Both the position numbers and the translations under genes were made by a program. The notes beneath the pieces were generated by a model, which searched no databases, was not told where the DNA came from, and was given only the letters and a program-made list of their open reading frames with translations. Shown here one piece after another: positions 49,876 through 59,132 of a stretch of 64,000 bases of DNA. This DNA is from Nocardioides litoris (GTDB taxonomy: Bacteria > Actinomycetota > Actinomycetes > Propionibacteriales > Nocardioidaceae), in NCBI RefSeq assembly GCF_006346315.1, contig NZ_VDMR01000004.1, positions 124,001-188,000 of the forward strand, read 5' to 3'. How positions within the stretch are numbered: the first letter of the stretch is position 1; each line of letters starts with the position of its first letter.

Positions 49876-51147
49876 ATGCAGGTGCGTGGCACGATCGATG
49901 ACAGCACCGCTGTGATCGTCGAGGGGGACGCGCTCGTGACCGACACCCGCCGGGGTACCCGGTCGACACCGCTCGCGCCCACCGGGCTGCGCCACGTCGA
50001 CCGGGCCGTCGCCGAGCACGGCCAGACCGGCCGGGCGTGGCTCGAGGGCATGTGGCACGCCGACCCGCTCGCCGACACGGTCGTGGCCGACCGGGCGGCC
50101 GCGCGCGTCGTGCGGGAGGCGCTGGCGGGGGCCGACCGGTCCGGCGTCGGTGCCGCGGCCGGTGCCCTGCTCGACCACGTCACCACCGACCCGCCGTGGC
50201 TGGAGCGCGACCGCCTCGACCGGGCCGCCGACGTGCTGGTCCGCCACACCGCACCCTGGGGCCTCTGCCTCGGCGCCGCGTCCCTCCTGCGCGGAGCCGA
50301 CAACGCGATCGCGGCCAAGCCGCTGCAGCTGACCGGCCGGTACGCCGCCGAGCCGGCCGTCCGCTCCATCGAGGTGGGGGAGTGGCTGGCCGAGGTGGTC
50401 CGCCCCGGCGGGATGGCCGTCGGCGGGCCCGGCTGGGTCCGCACCGTGCGGGTGCGGCTCATCCACGCCCGCGTCCGCCGCCACGTCGGCTCCTCGACGG
50501 CGTGGGACCACGACGCGTGGGGCGTGCCGGTGCCGCAGCCCTACCTGGCCTTCACGCTGGCCGAGTTCGGCCACGTCTCGCTGGAGGCGATGACCCACCT
50601 CGGCGTGCGCCTGCGGCGGCGCGAGCTCGACGACGTCTACCACCTGTGGCGCTACGTCGGGCACCTGATCGGCGTCGAGCCCGCGCTGCTGCCGGCCACC
50701 GAGGCCGACCACGTCCGCATCGAGGACCTCTACCGCCTCACCTCGCCCGGCCCCGACGACGACGCCCGCCTCTTCACCCGCGCCCTGGTCGAGCAGTACC
50801 TCGCGCCCCAGCTCGCCACCCTCGGCGTCGGGCCCTCCGCCGTCCGCGAGGCGGTGGCCCGCCGTCTCGTCAACGGGATGACCCGGGTCTTCCTCGGCTC
50901 CGCGGCCGCCGACGACCTCGGCGTGCCCGGCGGCCCGCTCGAGCGGTTCGCCGCGCTCGGCGTGCGTGCCGCCGCGCCCGGGTTGCTCGTCGCCGACCAG
51001 TCCCGCCTGCTCCTCCTCGGCCGCCAGCGCGTCACCCGCCGCGCGTACGCCGTCCGCGAGCGCGAGATGGACCGGCTCCGCCGCGAGCAGGGCATGCTCC
51101 ACGACCTCGTCGACGCCGTCCCCGGCGCCGTCGGCCACCCCGGCTGA
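49876..51147 (+). CDS. Oxygenase MpaB family protein (DUF2236)
   Basis: A 423-residue protein of the MpaB/Lcp rubber-oxygenase-like (DUF2236) family. Core features: WLEGMWHADPLAD near 55, a helical VRVRLIHARVRRHV near 190, WDHDAWGVPVPQPYLAFTLAEF near 212, and LWRYVGHLIGVEP near 257. Members are haem-binding oxygenases of often unknown substrate. Not secreted. ATG 49876 was chosen after a TACCTAACC stretch. The MpaB gene is nine bases upstream of the kinase-like gene, so they may share a transcript. Confidence 0.82.
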   Translation: MQVRGTIDDSTAVIVEGDALVTDTRRGTRSTPLAPTGLRHVDRAVAEHGQTGRAWLEGMWHADPLADTVVADRAAARVVREALAGADRSGVGAAAGALLDHVTTDPPWLERDRLDRAADVLVRHTAPWGLCLGAASLLRGADNAIAAKPLQLTGRYAAEPAVRSIEVGEWLAEVVRPGGMAVGGPGWVRTVRVRLIHARVRRHVGSSTAWDHDAWGVPVPQPYLAFTLAEFGHVSLEAMTHLGVRLRRRELDDVYHLWRYVGHLIGVEPALLPATEADHVRIEDLYRLTSPGPDDDARLFTRALVEQYLAPQLATLGVGPSAVREAVARRLVNGMTRVFLGSAAADDLGVPGGPLERFAALGVRAAAPGLLVADQSRLLLLGRQRVTRRAYAVREREMDRLRREQGMLHDLVDAVPGAVGHPG

Positions 51148-51155
51148 GGGGCGCC

Positions 51156-51749
51156 GTGGCGGCCACGACGTACGACGCCCTGCTCGCGCGGGTCCGCGCG
51201 CTCGCCGCCTCCGCCCCGCCCGTGCCGGTGGTCGCCATCGCCGGCCACGGGGGTGCCGGCAAGTCGACGCTGGCCGACCGGCTGGCCGCCGACCTCGGGC
51301 TCGCCGCCGACCAGGTCGTGGGCACCGACGCCTTCTACGCCCCGACCTGCGGACCCGACGCAGGCCTCTGGGAGCAGCACGACTGGCCGGCCCTGGAGGC
51401 CCTGGTCCGCTCGGTGCGGTCCGTGCCGCCGCCCGACCGGTTGCGCTACGACTACCGCTGGTGGACCGGGCACACGGGCGTCGAGGACCAGCCGATGCCG
51501 CCGGTGCTGCTCGTCGAGGGCATCCGCCTCCTCGGCGAGCACACCCGCGACTGGTTCGACCTGACGGTCTGGATCGACCTCGACCCCGACGCCGCCGGGG
51601 CTCGCGCCGTCGCCCGCAACGTGCTCCAGGGCGACGACCAGGCCGAGCTCGACCTCTGGGCCACCAAGTGGGTCCCCGAGGGCCACGCCTACGAGCGCCT
51701 CGCCCGCCCGCGCGACCTCGCCGACCTCGTCGTCCCCGCGGCCGGCTGA
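51156..51749 (+). CDS. Uridine kinase-like P-loop protein
   Basis: A 197-residue P-loop kinase: Walker A GHGGAGKST at residues 30-38, VVGTDAFYAPT near 58, a DYRWW segment near 100, and LLVEGIRLLG near 120 (Walker B-like). This is the pattern of the uridine kinase/phosphoribulokinase-like group, which phosphorylates nucleosides. Substrate is not certain. GTG 51156 is nine bases after the MpaB stop. It ends 63 bases before a tRNA gene. Confidence 0.82.
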   Translation: MAATTYDALLARVRALAASAPPVPVVAIAGHGGAGKSTLADRLAADLGLAADQVVGTDAFYAPTCGPDAGLWEQHDWPALEALVRSVRSVPPPDRLRYDYRWWTGHTGVEDQPMPPVLLVEGIRLLGEHTRDWFDLTVWIDLDPDAAGARAVARNVLQGDDQAELDLWATKWVPEGHAYERLARPRDLADLVVPAAG

Positions 51750-51812
51750 CCCCGGCGCCGCCGCCGGGCTGAGCGGTCCGGCGACGCCGTACGCTGCTCG
51801 GTGCACCATCCA

Positions 51813-51891
51813 TCCCCGGTTGGTCTGCCGGCAGGGCCCGCCTGACTTTGAATCAGGACAAGCGACGTAGGTTCGACTCCTACCCGGGGAG
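51813..51891 (+). tRNA. tRNA-Gln (anticodon TTG), unusual arm spacing
   Basis: Acceptor stem TCCCCGG/CCGGGGA (7 bp) with discriminator G; D stem GGTC/GGCC; anticodon stem CCTGA/TCAGG with loop CTTTGAA (anticodon TTG, reading CAA); T arm GTAGG-TTCGACT-CCTAC. CCA is not encoded. U1-A72 and G73 fit glutamine identity. Two bases (instead of one) lie between D and anticodon stems and the variable region is nine bases. A tRNA-Gln near glmU is common in actinobacteria. Confidence 0.8.
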
Positions 51892-52067
51892 CTGCTGCTG
51901 CACGTCGCTCCCGACCACCGACATGGGCAAAGTCGTCCGGGGACCGCGTCAACGGTGGGGCAGCGGTGGTCGACCTCCGACCGCGTCACCTGGCGCCCCG
52001 CCGTGCGGCCCCCGCCGGCCGCCTGAGGCGCGCGGGAGGAGGCCGCGAGGAAAAGCTCGACTCGGGT

Positions 52068-52095
52068 GTAACGCCGGGCCGCCCTCGCGACGAGT
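52068..52095 (+). promoter_or_regulatory. Possible ECF-type promoter for the secreted coiled-coil protein
   Basis: GTAAC (52068-52072) followed 15-16 bases later by CGACGAGT (52088-52095) resembles ECF-sigma -35/-10 elements. It lies about 55 bases before ATG 52149. The rest of 51892-52148 contains no gene. The match is short, so the call is tentative. Confidence 0.3.
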
Positions 52096-52148
52096 CATCC
52101 TGTACGACGTCGCACGACGCGCGTCGCTCGACGAAAGGACCCACGCAG

Positions 52149-52550
52149 ATGACCCTCACCACTCGCCTCGCCGCCGCAGCGACCGGTCTCGCCCTGCTCG
52201 CCGGCCCCACCGCGCTGGCCACCTCGGCCACCGCCGCGCCGGGCGAGGGCTCGCAGAAGCCCGCCCCCTGCGCCCAGCAGCAGCAGCAGGTCGACAAGGC
52301 CGAGGCCGCGCTGGAGCGGCTGACCGCCGTCTTCGAGCGCCAGCAGACCAAGGTGAAGAAGGCCAAGAACGAGGTCGCCGAGGCCGCTCCGGGCCGCGAG
52401 AAGGCCCAGGCCAAGCGCGAGCTCGCCCAGGCCAAGAAGGCCCGCAACGAGGCCAAGCAGACCAAGCGCGCCCAGCAGCAGCGCGTCGCCAAGGCCACCG
52501 AGCGCCTCGAGAAGTGCCAGGCCGACCAGGCCGAGACGCCCGCCGGCTGA
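52149..52550 (+). CDS. Secreted coiled-coil protein with two cysteines
   Basis: A 133-residue exported protein. Signal peptide at residues 1-30 (LAAAATGLALLAGPTALA, cleavage near ATAA). The mature part is a long Lys/Ala/Glu/Gln-rich amphipathic helix pair with Cys41 and Cys123 at its two ends, positioned to form one disulfide closing a helical hairpin. A proline-glycine (AAPGRE) near residue 80 could be the turn. GAAAGG precedes ATG 52149. No family recognised; an envelope structural or binding role is possible. Confidence 0.7.
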   Translation: MTLTTRLAAAATGLALLAGPTALATSATAAPGEGSQKPAPCAQQQQQVDKAEAALERLTAVFERQQTKVKKAKNEVAEAAPGREKAQAKRELAQAKKARNEAKQTKRAQQQRVAKATERLEKCQADQAETPAG

Positions 52551-52561
52551 CGGTCAGAGCG

Positions 52562-53320
52562 ATGCGCCGACTGCCCGACCTGCGGCTCGATCCCGAGCCG
52601 ATGGAGCCCGACCCCGTCCTCGTCGACCAGCTGGCCCTGCTGGCCCGGGCCAGCAGGCCCACGGCGATGACGGCGACCCGGCGGGTCGTCCCCGTCGTCG
52701 CGGCCACCGCGACGATCGCGGCGCTGTCCGCCGGCGGGGCGTGGGCGGTCGGCACCCTGGCCGAGCGGGGGCCCGACACGCCCCCGCCGGTCGGTCCCGG
52801 CACGTCGCGCACCGTCGACGACGGACGCGGCACCGAGGACCCCGCCGACACCCCGGCGGGCCAGGACCCCGCGTCGCGGAGGGGGGACCCCCCACCGCCC
52901 TCCGCGACGCGGTCCGCCGGCCCGCCCGCCACCCCGGGCGAGCGCGGCACCGGCCGCGACACCGGCCGCGACACCGGCCGCGACACCGGCCGCCCGGTCG
53001 CCCCGGGCCGCAGCCCCGGCAACCGACCCGACCGACCGGACAGGCCGGACAGGCCGGACCGGCCCGAACGGCCGGCGTACCCCGCCCAGGCCCAGGGCCA
53101 GGGCGGGGGCGACGGGAGCGGACGCGGCCGCGACGGGGGCGACCCCGGCCGCGACGACCGCGGCCGCGGGCAGGGCAACCAGGGCCAGGGCACCGGCAAC
53201 GGCTCCCCACAGGGGCCGAGGCCGACCCGCACCCCCGAGGCGGACGAGCCCGGACGGGCCCAGCAGCCGACCCGCACGCCGCGCGCCCTCCCGACCAGCG
53301 CCGCGACGCCGCGTGGCTGA
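52562..53320 (+). CDS. Single-pass membrane protein with disordered Pro/Arg/Gly tail, paired with sigma factor
   Basis: A 252-residue protein. Residues 1-41 are cytoplasmic (MRRLPDLRLDPEPMEPDP, possible sigma-binding part), residues about 42-64 a membrane helix, and the remaining 185 a disordered Pro/Arg/Asp/Gly tail with tandem repeats GRDT (52949-52992) and RPD (about 53025-53065). The stop overlaps the sigma factor start (53313-53320). It precedes the sigma gene, so it could be its anti-sigma partner, but no known motif is present. Confidence 0.55.
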   Translation: MRRLPDLRLDPEPMEPDPVLVDQLALLARASRPTAMTATRRVVPVVAATATIAALSAGGAWAVGTLAERGPDTPPPVGPGTSRTVDDGRGTEDPADTPAGQDPASRRGDPPPPSATRSAGPPATPGERGTGRDTGRDTGRDTGRPVAPGRSPGNRPDRPDRPDRPDRPERPAYPAQAQGQGGGDGSGRGRDGGDPGRDDRGRGQGNQGQGTGNGSPQGPRPTRTPEADEPGRAQQPTRTPRALPTSAATPRG

Positions 53321-53936
53321 GGACGACGAGGTCGTCGCCGCAGCCAAGCGGGGCGAGCCGGAGGCCTGGGCAGCGCTCTACCGCGCCCACGCCGCCCGGC
53401 TCCTCGCCTGGCTGCGCACCCGCCCCTGCGCCGACACCGCCGTGACCGCCGACGACGTCGCGGCCGAGGCCTGGCTGGTCGCGGCCTCCAAGGTCGCCGA
53501 CTTCTCCGGTGACACCGGCGCCTTCGCGGGGTGGCTGTTCGGGATCGCGCGCAAGGTGCAGGGGTCCTCCCACCGACGCGCCGTGCGCCGTGCCACCGAC
53601 GCCACCGATCCGTCCGAGGCCGGCGACCACCTGCCCGTCGAGCCCGACCCCACCCTGGTCCTCGACGACCGCGCCTGGGTGCGCGAGGCCATCGCCTCGC
53701 TGCCGCCCCGGGAGCGCGACGCCGTGGGCCTGGTCGACGCCGTCGGGCTGTCCCAGGCGGCCGCGGCCGAGGCGCTCGGCGTCTCGACCGTGGCCCTGCG
53801 CGTGGCCCGCCACCGCGGCCTGCGCCGGCTGCGGCGCGTCCTCGGCGTCGAGGACGGTGCGCCGCGCGGCACGACCGAGCCGGGCGACCCCGAGCCGGCC
53901 CGCGGGACTGGCGACCACGTCACCCGTCGGCCCTAG
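53313..53936 (+). CDS. ECF-type RNA polymerase sigma factor
   Basis: A 207-residue sigma-70 family protein. Region 2 at about residues 8-85 (EPEAWAALYRAHAARLLAWLR; WLFGIARKVQ). Region 4 at about 130-185 with the HTH GLSQAAAAEALGVSTVALRVA. A Pro/Glu/Asp tail of about 20 residues follows. GTG 53313 lies within the end of the membrane-protein gene (8-base overlap), so they are coupled. Its stop is ten bases before glmU, but glmU has its own TAGAGT box inside this gene's end. Confidence 0.85.
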   Translation: MAEDDEVVAAAKRGEPEAWAALYRAHAARLLAWLRTRPCADTAVTADDVAAEAWLVAASKVADFSGDTGAFAGWLFGIARKVQGSSHRRAVRRATDATDPSEAGDHLPVEPDPTLVLDDRAWVREAIASLPPRERDAVGLVDAVGLSQAAAAEALGVSTVALRVARHRGLRRLRRVLGVEDGAPRGTTEPGDPEPARGTGDHVTRRP

Positions 53937-53945
53937 AGTGACCCG

Positions 53946-55397
53946 GTGCCCCAGGACCTGACCGTCATCGTCCTCGCCGCCGGGGGCGGCACCCGCATGA
54001 AGAGCAAGACGATGAAGGTGCTGCACCGTGTCGGCGGCCGCACCATGATCGGCCACGTGCTCGCCGCGGCCGCGGCCACCGAGCCCCGCCGCGTCGTCGC
54101 CGTCGTCGGCCACCAGCGCGAGGCGGTGGGGGCCGAGGTGCGCGAGCACGTCGCCGACGCCGTCCTCGCGGTCCAGGAGGAGCAGCTCGGCACCGGCCAC
54201 GCCGTCGCCGTGGCGATGGAGGCCCTCGCCGCCGACGAGGGCGAGGCCGTCGGCACCGTCGTGGTGGCCACGGGCGACACCCCGTTGCTCACCGGCCAGA
54301 GCCTGCGGTCCTTCGTCGCCGACCACCGCGCCTCGCAGGCCGCGGTCAGCATCCTCTCGGGGGTCGTCGAGGACCCGTTCGGCCTCGGGCGGGTGCTGCG
54401 CAACGACGACGGCGACGTCCTGGCCATCGTGGAGGAGAAGGACGCCACGCCCCAGCAGCGCGAGGTCCGTGAGATCAACTCCGGCATCCTGGCCTTCGAC
54501 GCGACGTTCCTGGCTTCCGCCCTGCCGCGGGTCGGCAACGACAACGCCAAGGGCGAGTACTACCTCACCGACGTCATCGGCCTGGCCCGCGGCGACGGCC
54601 TGGCCGTGGCCGCGCACCCCGTCGACGACGTGCGCCAGACCGAGGGCGTCAACGACCGGGCCCAGCTGGCCCGCGCGGGCGCCGAGCTCAACCGCCGCAT
54701 CCTCGACCGCTGGATGCGCGAGGGCGTCACCGTCATGGATCCCGCCACCACCTGGGTCGACGCCACCGTCGACCTCGCCCCCGACGTCACCCTGCTGCCC
54801 GGGGTCCAGCTGCTCGGGGCCACCACGGTCGCCGAGGACGCGGTCATCGGCCCCGACACGACGCTCGAGGACTGCGAGGTCGGCCCGGGCGCCCGCGTCG
54901 TGCGCACCCACGGCCAGCTCGCCGTCGTGGGGGAGGGCGCCACCGTCGGCCCGTTCTCCTACCTGCGGCCCGGCTCGGTGCTCGGCGCCCGCGGCAAGAT
55001 CGGCGCGTTCGTCGAGACCAAGAACGTCGAGATCGGCGAGGGCGCCAAGGTGCCCCACCTCTCCTACGTCGGCGACGCCGAGATCGGCGAGGGCACCAAC
55101 ATCGGGGCCGGCACGATCTTCGCCAACTACGACGGGGTCGCCAAGCACCGCACCACCGTCGGCCGGCACGCCCGGACCGGGTCCAACAACACCTTCGTCG
55201 CCCCGGTGAGCATCGGCGACGGCGCCGGCACCGGCGCCGGCACGGTCGTCCGCGAGGACGTGCCGCCGGGATCACTGGCCGTGAGCGCCGGCCCCCAGCG
55301 CGTCATCGAGGGCTGGGTCACACGGCGGCGACCCGGCACGGACCAGGCGGCCGCGGCCGAGGCGGCGGTGGCACAATCAGACCCGGCCGAAGGCTGA
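53946..55397 (+). CDS. glmU: Bifunctional UDP-N-acetylglucosamine pyrophosphorylase/glucosamine-1-P acetyltransferase
   Basis: A 483-residue GlmU. The N-terminal uridylyltransferase starts LAAGGGTRMKSKTMKVLH (the usual Pro of the PK pair is Met here), with QLGTGHAV near 80 and GDTPLLTG near 112. The C-terminal left-handed beta helix of hexapeptide repeats (from about 255) includes the acetyltransferase end. It makes UDP-GlcNAc for peptidoglycan. TAGAGT (53934-53939) sits six bases before GTG 53946, suggesting a leaderless mRNA. Followed by prs after 40 bases, the conserved actinobacterial order. Confidence 0.96.
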   Translation: MPQDLTVIVLAAGGGTRMKSKTMKVLHRVGGRTMIGHVLAAAAATEPRRVVAVVGHQREAVGAEVREHVADAVLAVQEEQLGTGHAVAVAMEALAADEGEAVGTVVVATGDTPLLTGQSLRSFVADHRASQAAVSILSGVVEDPFGLGRVLRNDDGDVLAIVEEKDATPQQREVREINSGILAFDATFLASALPRVGNDNAKGEYYLTDVIGLARGDGLAVAAHPVDDVRQTEGVNDRAQLARAGAELNRRILDRWMREGVTVMDPATTWVDATVDLAPDVTLLPGVQLLGATTVAEDAVIGPDTTLEDCEVGPGARVVRTHGQLAVVGEGATVGPFSYLRPGSVLGARGKIGAFVETKNVEIGEGAKVPHLSYVGDAEIGEGTNIGAGTIFANYDGVAKHRTTVGRHARTGSNNTFVAPVSIGDGAGTGAGTVVREDVPPGSLAVSAGPQRVIEGWVTRRRPGTDQAAAAEAAVAQSDPAEG

Positions 55398-55437
55398 TCC
55401 GCAGACCAGCCCTCCCAGACTGCCCCGAGGAGCCCCC

Positions 55438-56418
55438 GTGACCGGCATCCAGAAGGCCACCGAGAAGAACCTCATGGTCTTCAGCGGTCGCTCCCACCCC
55501 GAGCTGGCCGGGGAGGTCTCCGAGATCCTCGGGACCCCGCTCGTGCCGACCTCGGCGTACGACTTCGCCAACGGCGAGATCTACGTGCGCTACGAGGAGT
55601 CGGTGCGTGGCTGCGACGCGTTCGTCATCCAGAGCCACACCGCGCCGATCAACGACTGGATCATGGAGCACCTGCTCATGGTCGACGCGCTCAAGCGCGC
55701 CTCGGCCAAGCGCATCACCGTGGTCATGCCGTTCTACGGCTACGGCCGCCAGGACAAGAAGCACCGGGGCCGCGAGCCGATCTCGGCGCGCATGGTCGCC
55801 GACCTGTTCAAGACCGCCGGCGCCGACCGGCTGATCGCCGTCGACCTGCACACCGACCAGATCCAGGGCTTCTTCGACGGCCCCGTCGACCACCTGATGG
55901 CGATGCCGGTGCTGGCCGACCACGTCAAGGCGACGTACGGCGGACAGCGGCTCGCCGTGGTCTCGCCCGACGCCGGCCGGATCAAGGTCGCCGAGCGCTG
56001 GTCGGCCCGCCTCGGCGGCGTGCCGCTCGCCTTCATCCACAAGACCCGCCGCACCGACCGGCCCAACGAGTCGGCCGCCAACCGCGTCGTCGGCGACGTC
56101 GCCGGCCGCACCTGCGTGCTGGTCGACGACATGATCGACACCGGCGGCACCATCGTGAACGCCGCCGAGGCCCTGATGAACGACGGCGCCGCCGGCGTCG
56201 TCATCGCCGCCACCCACGCGATCCTCTCCGACCCCGCCGTCGACCGGCTCAAGAACTCCGCCGCCGTCGAGGTCGTGCTCACCAACACGCTCCCGATCGC
56301 GCCGGAGCGCGAGTTCGACAAGCTGACGAAGCTCTCCATCGCGCCGCTGCTGGCCCGCGCCATCCGCGAGGTCTTCGAGGACGGCTCGGTCACCGAGCTC
56401 TTCGACGGGCACGCCTGA
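55438..56418 (+). CDS. prs: Ribose-phosphate pyrophosphokinase
   Basis: A 326-residue PRPP synthetase. It makes PRPP from ribose-5-phosphate and ATP for nucleotides, His and Trp. Motifs: FANGEIYVRYEESVRG near 42, the flexible loop KTRRTDRPNES near 200, and PRPP-binding VLVDDMIDTGGT near 225. Length is normal. GAGGAG precedes GTG 55438. It ends before a palindromic repeat cluster and converges on pepN. Confidence 0.96.
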   Translation: MTGIQKATEKNLMVFSGRSHPELAGEVSEILGTPLVPTSAYDFANGEIYVRYEESVRGCDAFVIQSHTAPINDWIMEHLLMVDALKRASAKRITVVMPFYGYGRQDKKHRGREPISARMVADLFKTAGADRLIAVDLHTDQIQGFFDGPVDHLMAMPVLADHVKATYGGQRLAVVSPDAGRIKVAERWSARLGGVPLAFIHKTRRTDRPNESAANRVVGDVAGRTCVLVDDMIDTGGTIVNAAEALMNDGAAGVVIAATHAILSDPAVDRLKNSAAVEVVLTNTLPIAPEREFDKLTKLSIAPLLARAIREVFEDGSVTELFDGHA

Positions 56419-56441
56419 CCGGTCCACCCGGTGCGCGTCGA

Positions 56442-56523
56442 GTGGTCTCGAGACAGGCGCTGGCGCGCCTTCCTCGACCACCGTGGCTCGAGGAGCTCCC
56501 GCTAGGGAGCGTCTCGAGACCAC
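56442..56523. repeat. Palindromic repeat cluster B (two elements)
   Basis: One reverse element (56442-56483) with inner stem GGCGC-GCCA-GCGCC and one forward element (about 56481-56523) with inner stem GCTCCC-GCTA-GGGAGC. Outer arms match the array at 26.4 kb. Downstream ACGACCGCAG is shared with other copies. The region lies between convergent prs and pepN; no gene is present. Confidence 0.8.
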
Positions 56524-56544
56524 ACGACCGCAGCGTCAGTGGAC

Positions 56545-58953
56545 TCATCGCCGGTCGTCGAGCGCGTCCTCCCAGTCGCGGCGCAGGATCACGTGCGTGA
56601 CGCCCTCGAGGGCCGCCTCGACGGCGGCGAGCTGGTCGGCGTCGAGGGGGACGAGCGGGAAGGCGTTGCCGACGGCCTGGGCGAACGCCTGGCCGCGCCC
56701 GGCGAGCGCCGGGGCCTCGGCGAGGTAGCGGTCGACGTACGGCGCCACGAGGGCGGCCTGCTCGGGCTGCCAGAGCCCGCTGGTGACCGCCTCGAAGCGC
56801 CGGTTGGACACGTCGGGGTCGGTGGCGGCGGCCCAGGCGGCCTCCTTGGCCTCGACCGAGGGGCGGGCGGCGAGCGCCCGGGCGGCGCCGAGCTCGCCGT
56901 CGACGGTGCCGTCGCGGCGCCGCTCGGCCTCGATGAACGCCGCGTCGGCGCCGCCGACGGCGGCGAGGCGGGCCACGACCCGCCAGCGCAGCGACGCCGG
57001 CCAGGCCAGCCCGTCGACGCTGTCGGCGTCGAGCCAGCGCCGGAGCAGGTCGACGTCGCGCGAGGTCGAGGCGAGGCCCTCGGCGAAGGCGAGCCGCACG
57101 TCGTCGGTGGTGGCGGCCTCGAGCCCCTCGCCGAACGCCGTGGCCAGGGTGGCCACGAGCCCGCCCACCTCGTCGGCGCTCGCACGCTCGGGCAGGACGT
57201 AGGCGGTGGTGCGGCCGACGACGGAGCCGACGAGCATCGGGTGGGTCTCGCGGGGGAGCAGGCGGGCGACGAGGTCGACGTAGGGGCCGACGCCGAGGCG
57301 CCGGGTGCGGGTGGCCTCGAACCACTGGCCCCACACCACGGCCCGGGCGAGCGGGTCGTCGAGCTGGTGCAGGCCGTCGCCGAGCGCGGCCAGCGACTGC
57401 TCGTCGAGAGCGAGCTGGGCGTAGGTCTCGCTGCGGGCGTTGGGCAGCACGACCCGGCCGCGCAGGTCGGGCAGCCGCACCGGCTCGTCGGCCAGGTCGA
57501 CGAGCTGGCCGCCCGCGGGCGCCAGCGCGTCGTCGTACGCCGCGACCCAGAGCCGGTGGGGCCGGGACCCGTCGCGGTGGAGCACGGGGGTGCCGTCGGC
57601 GTCACGCTCGACCCGGACGGTGTCGAACCCGGTGGTGCGCAGCCACGCCTCGGCCCAGCCCACGGCGTCGCGGTCGGAGGCCTCGTCGAGCGCGGTGACG
57701 AAGTCGGCGAGGACGGCGTTGCCGAGCCGGTGGCGCGAGAGGTAGGCGTTGACGCCGCGCAGGAACGTCTCGTCCCCCAGCCAGGTCACCAGCTGGCGCA
57801 GCGCGCTGTGGCCCTTGGCGTAGCTGATCATGTCGAAGTTGCCGGCCGCGGCGTCGACGTCGGGCACGTCCTCGGCCCGCGGCGCGACGGCGTGGGTCGA
57901 GCGGCGGGCGTCGGCGCGGTAGGCGTTGACCTTGCGGGTGGTCTCGAACATCACCCGCAGGTCGTGGTGCCCCACGGCGTCGCCGGCGACGCGGTAGCCC
58001 ATGTAGTCGGCGAAGGACTCCTGCAGCCAGGTGTCCTCCCACCAGGTCATCGTCACCAGGTCGCCGAACCACATGTGGGCCATCTCGTGGGCGATGGTGC
58101 CGGCGCGCGAGGCCCGCAGCCGCTCGGACAGGACGCCGCGCGGGAGGTACTCGTCGCGGTAGGTGACGCAGCCGGGGGTCTCCAGCGCGCCCCAGTTCTG
58201 CCCCGGCACGAAGGCCTGCTCGTAGGAGTCGAACGGCATCGGCTCGTCGAACAGCGACGCGTAGTGGTCGAAGCACGCCTCGGTGGTGGCGCGCAGCTCG
58301 TCGACGTCGCGGTCGAGCTCGGCCGCGAGCGAGGCCCGGGCGTGCCAGGCGAACGGCAGCCCGGCGTGCTCCCAGCGGTGGGAGTGCCAGGGGCCCGCGC
58401 AGAAGACGAACATCGCGGTCGGGATCGGCAGCGTCGTCGCGAACCGCCAGCGCCCGGTGGCCTCGTCGTGCTGCTCGACCCGGCCGTTGGCGACCACGGT
58501 CCACGTCGGGTCGGCGACGACCTGCAGGGTGACCGGCGCCTTGAGGTCGTTCTGGTCGAAGCACGGGAAGACGCGCTGGGCGACGTCCATGCCGATGTAG
58601 GCCGAGACGTACGTCGCCCCGTCGGCCGGGTCGGTGAGGGTGTGCATGCCGTCGCCGTCGGTGACCAGCGGCACCCGGGCCTCCACCGTCACCGCGTGGG
58701 TGCCGCCGAGGCCCGAGAGGTGGATCCGCGTGCCGTCGTACGCCGGGTCGACCTCGCGCCCGTCGAGGCGGACCTCGAGGTCCTCGGCCCCGGTGAGCTC
58801 GACGAACGTCGACGGCGTCGAGCAGGCGAACCCCACCGCCGCGGAGACGTGCGCGAAGCCGGTCTCGTGGGCGGTCAGGTCGATCGTCAGGTCGTAGGTG
58901 ACGTCGGAGACGGCGGCGGCGCGGGCGCGGGCTTCGTCGAGGGTCAGGCTCAC
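56545..58953 (-). CDS. pepN: Aminopeptidase N (M1 family metallopeptidase)
   Basis: An 802-residue M1 aminopeptidase, removing N-terminal residues from peptides. Zinc site HEMAH near residue 283 with the third ligand in WLQESFADY about 18 residues later. The exopeptidase motif usually read as GAMEN is GALET here (NWGALETPG); the key Glu is kept. C-terminal ERAP1-like helical domain follows. I chose GTG 58953 because TAGGGT lies seven bases upstream (58966-58961, minus strand); a GTG at 58962 would add three residues. Confidence 0.93.
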   Translation of the reverse strand: MSLTLDEARARAAAVSDVTYDLTIDLTAHETGFAHVSAAVGFACSTPSTFVELTGAEDLEVRLDGREVDPAYDGTRIHLSGLGGTHAVTVEARVPLVTDGDGMHTLTDPADGATYVSAYIGMDVAQRVFPCFDQNDLKAPVTLQVVADPTWTVVANGRVEQHDEATGRWRFATTLPIPTAMFVFCAGPWHSHRWEHAGLPFAWHARASLAAELDRDVDELRATTEACFDHYASLFDEPMPFDSYEQAFVPGQNWGALETPGCVTYRDEYLPRGVLSERLRASRAGTIAHEMAHMWFGDLVTMTWWEDTWLQESFADYMGYRVAGDAVGHHDLRVMFETTRKVNAYRADARRSTHAVAPRAEDVPDVDAAAGNFDMISYAKGHSALRQLVTWLGDETFLRGVNAYLSRHRLGNAVLADFVTALDEASDRDAVGWAEAWLRTTGFDTVRVERDADGTPVLHRDGSRPHRLWVAAYDDALAPAGGQLVDLADEPVRLPDLRGRVVLPNARSETYAQLALDEQSLAALGDGLHQLDDPLARAVVWGQWFEATRTRRLGVGPYVDLVARLLPRETHPMLVGSVVGRTTAYVLPERASADEVGGLVATLATAFGEGLEAATTDDVRLAFAEGLASTSRDVDLLRRWLDADSVDGLAWPASLRWRVVARLAAVGGADAAFIEAERRRDGTVDGELGAARALAARPSVEAKEAAWAAATDPDVSNRRFEAVTSGLWQPEQAALVAPYVDRYLAEAPALAGRGQAFAQAVGNAFPLVPLDADQLAAVEAALEGVTHVILRRDWEDALDDRR

Positions 58954-59039
58954 CCTCCGCACCCTACGGACCGGGTGCGGAGGGCGGATTTCGGCCCGGG
59001 CGGGCTCGCACCGTAGAGTTCCCGGGTTGCCTCGGCGAG

Positions 59040-59056
59040 GGAGCGCACGTCGCTCC
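59040..59056 (+). promoter_or_regulatory. Leader hairpin upstream of rplY
   Basis: GGAGCG (59040-59045) and CGCTCC (59051-59056) form a 6-bp stem with loop CACGT. It lies between a likely -10 (TAGAGT, 59014-59019) and the L25 start at 59133, so it would be in the 5' leader. A role in L25 autocontrol is possible but not shown. Confidence 0.35.
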
Positions 59057-59132
59057 GTGATCGACAGGGCCGGCCGTGCCGCTGCGCCCCCGTCCGCCAG
59101 GCCCGCCGACCCAGACGCAGAGGAGCACCCGC

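Noticed and set aside
51813..51891. tRNA as integration site of a mobile element
   Set aside because: No integrase gene and no direct repeat of the tRNA 3' end was noticed downstream; neighbours are core genes.
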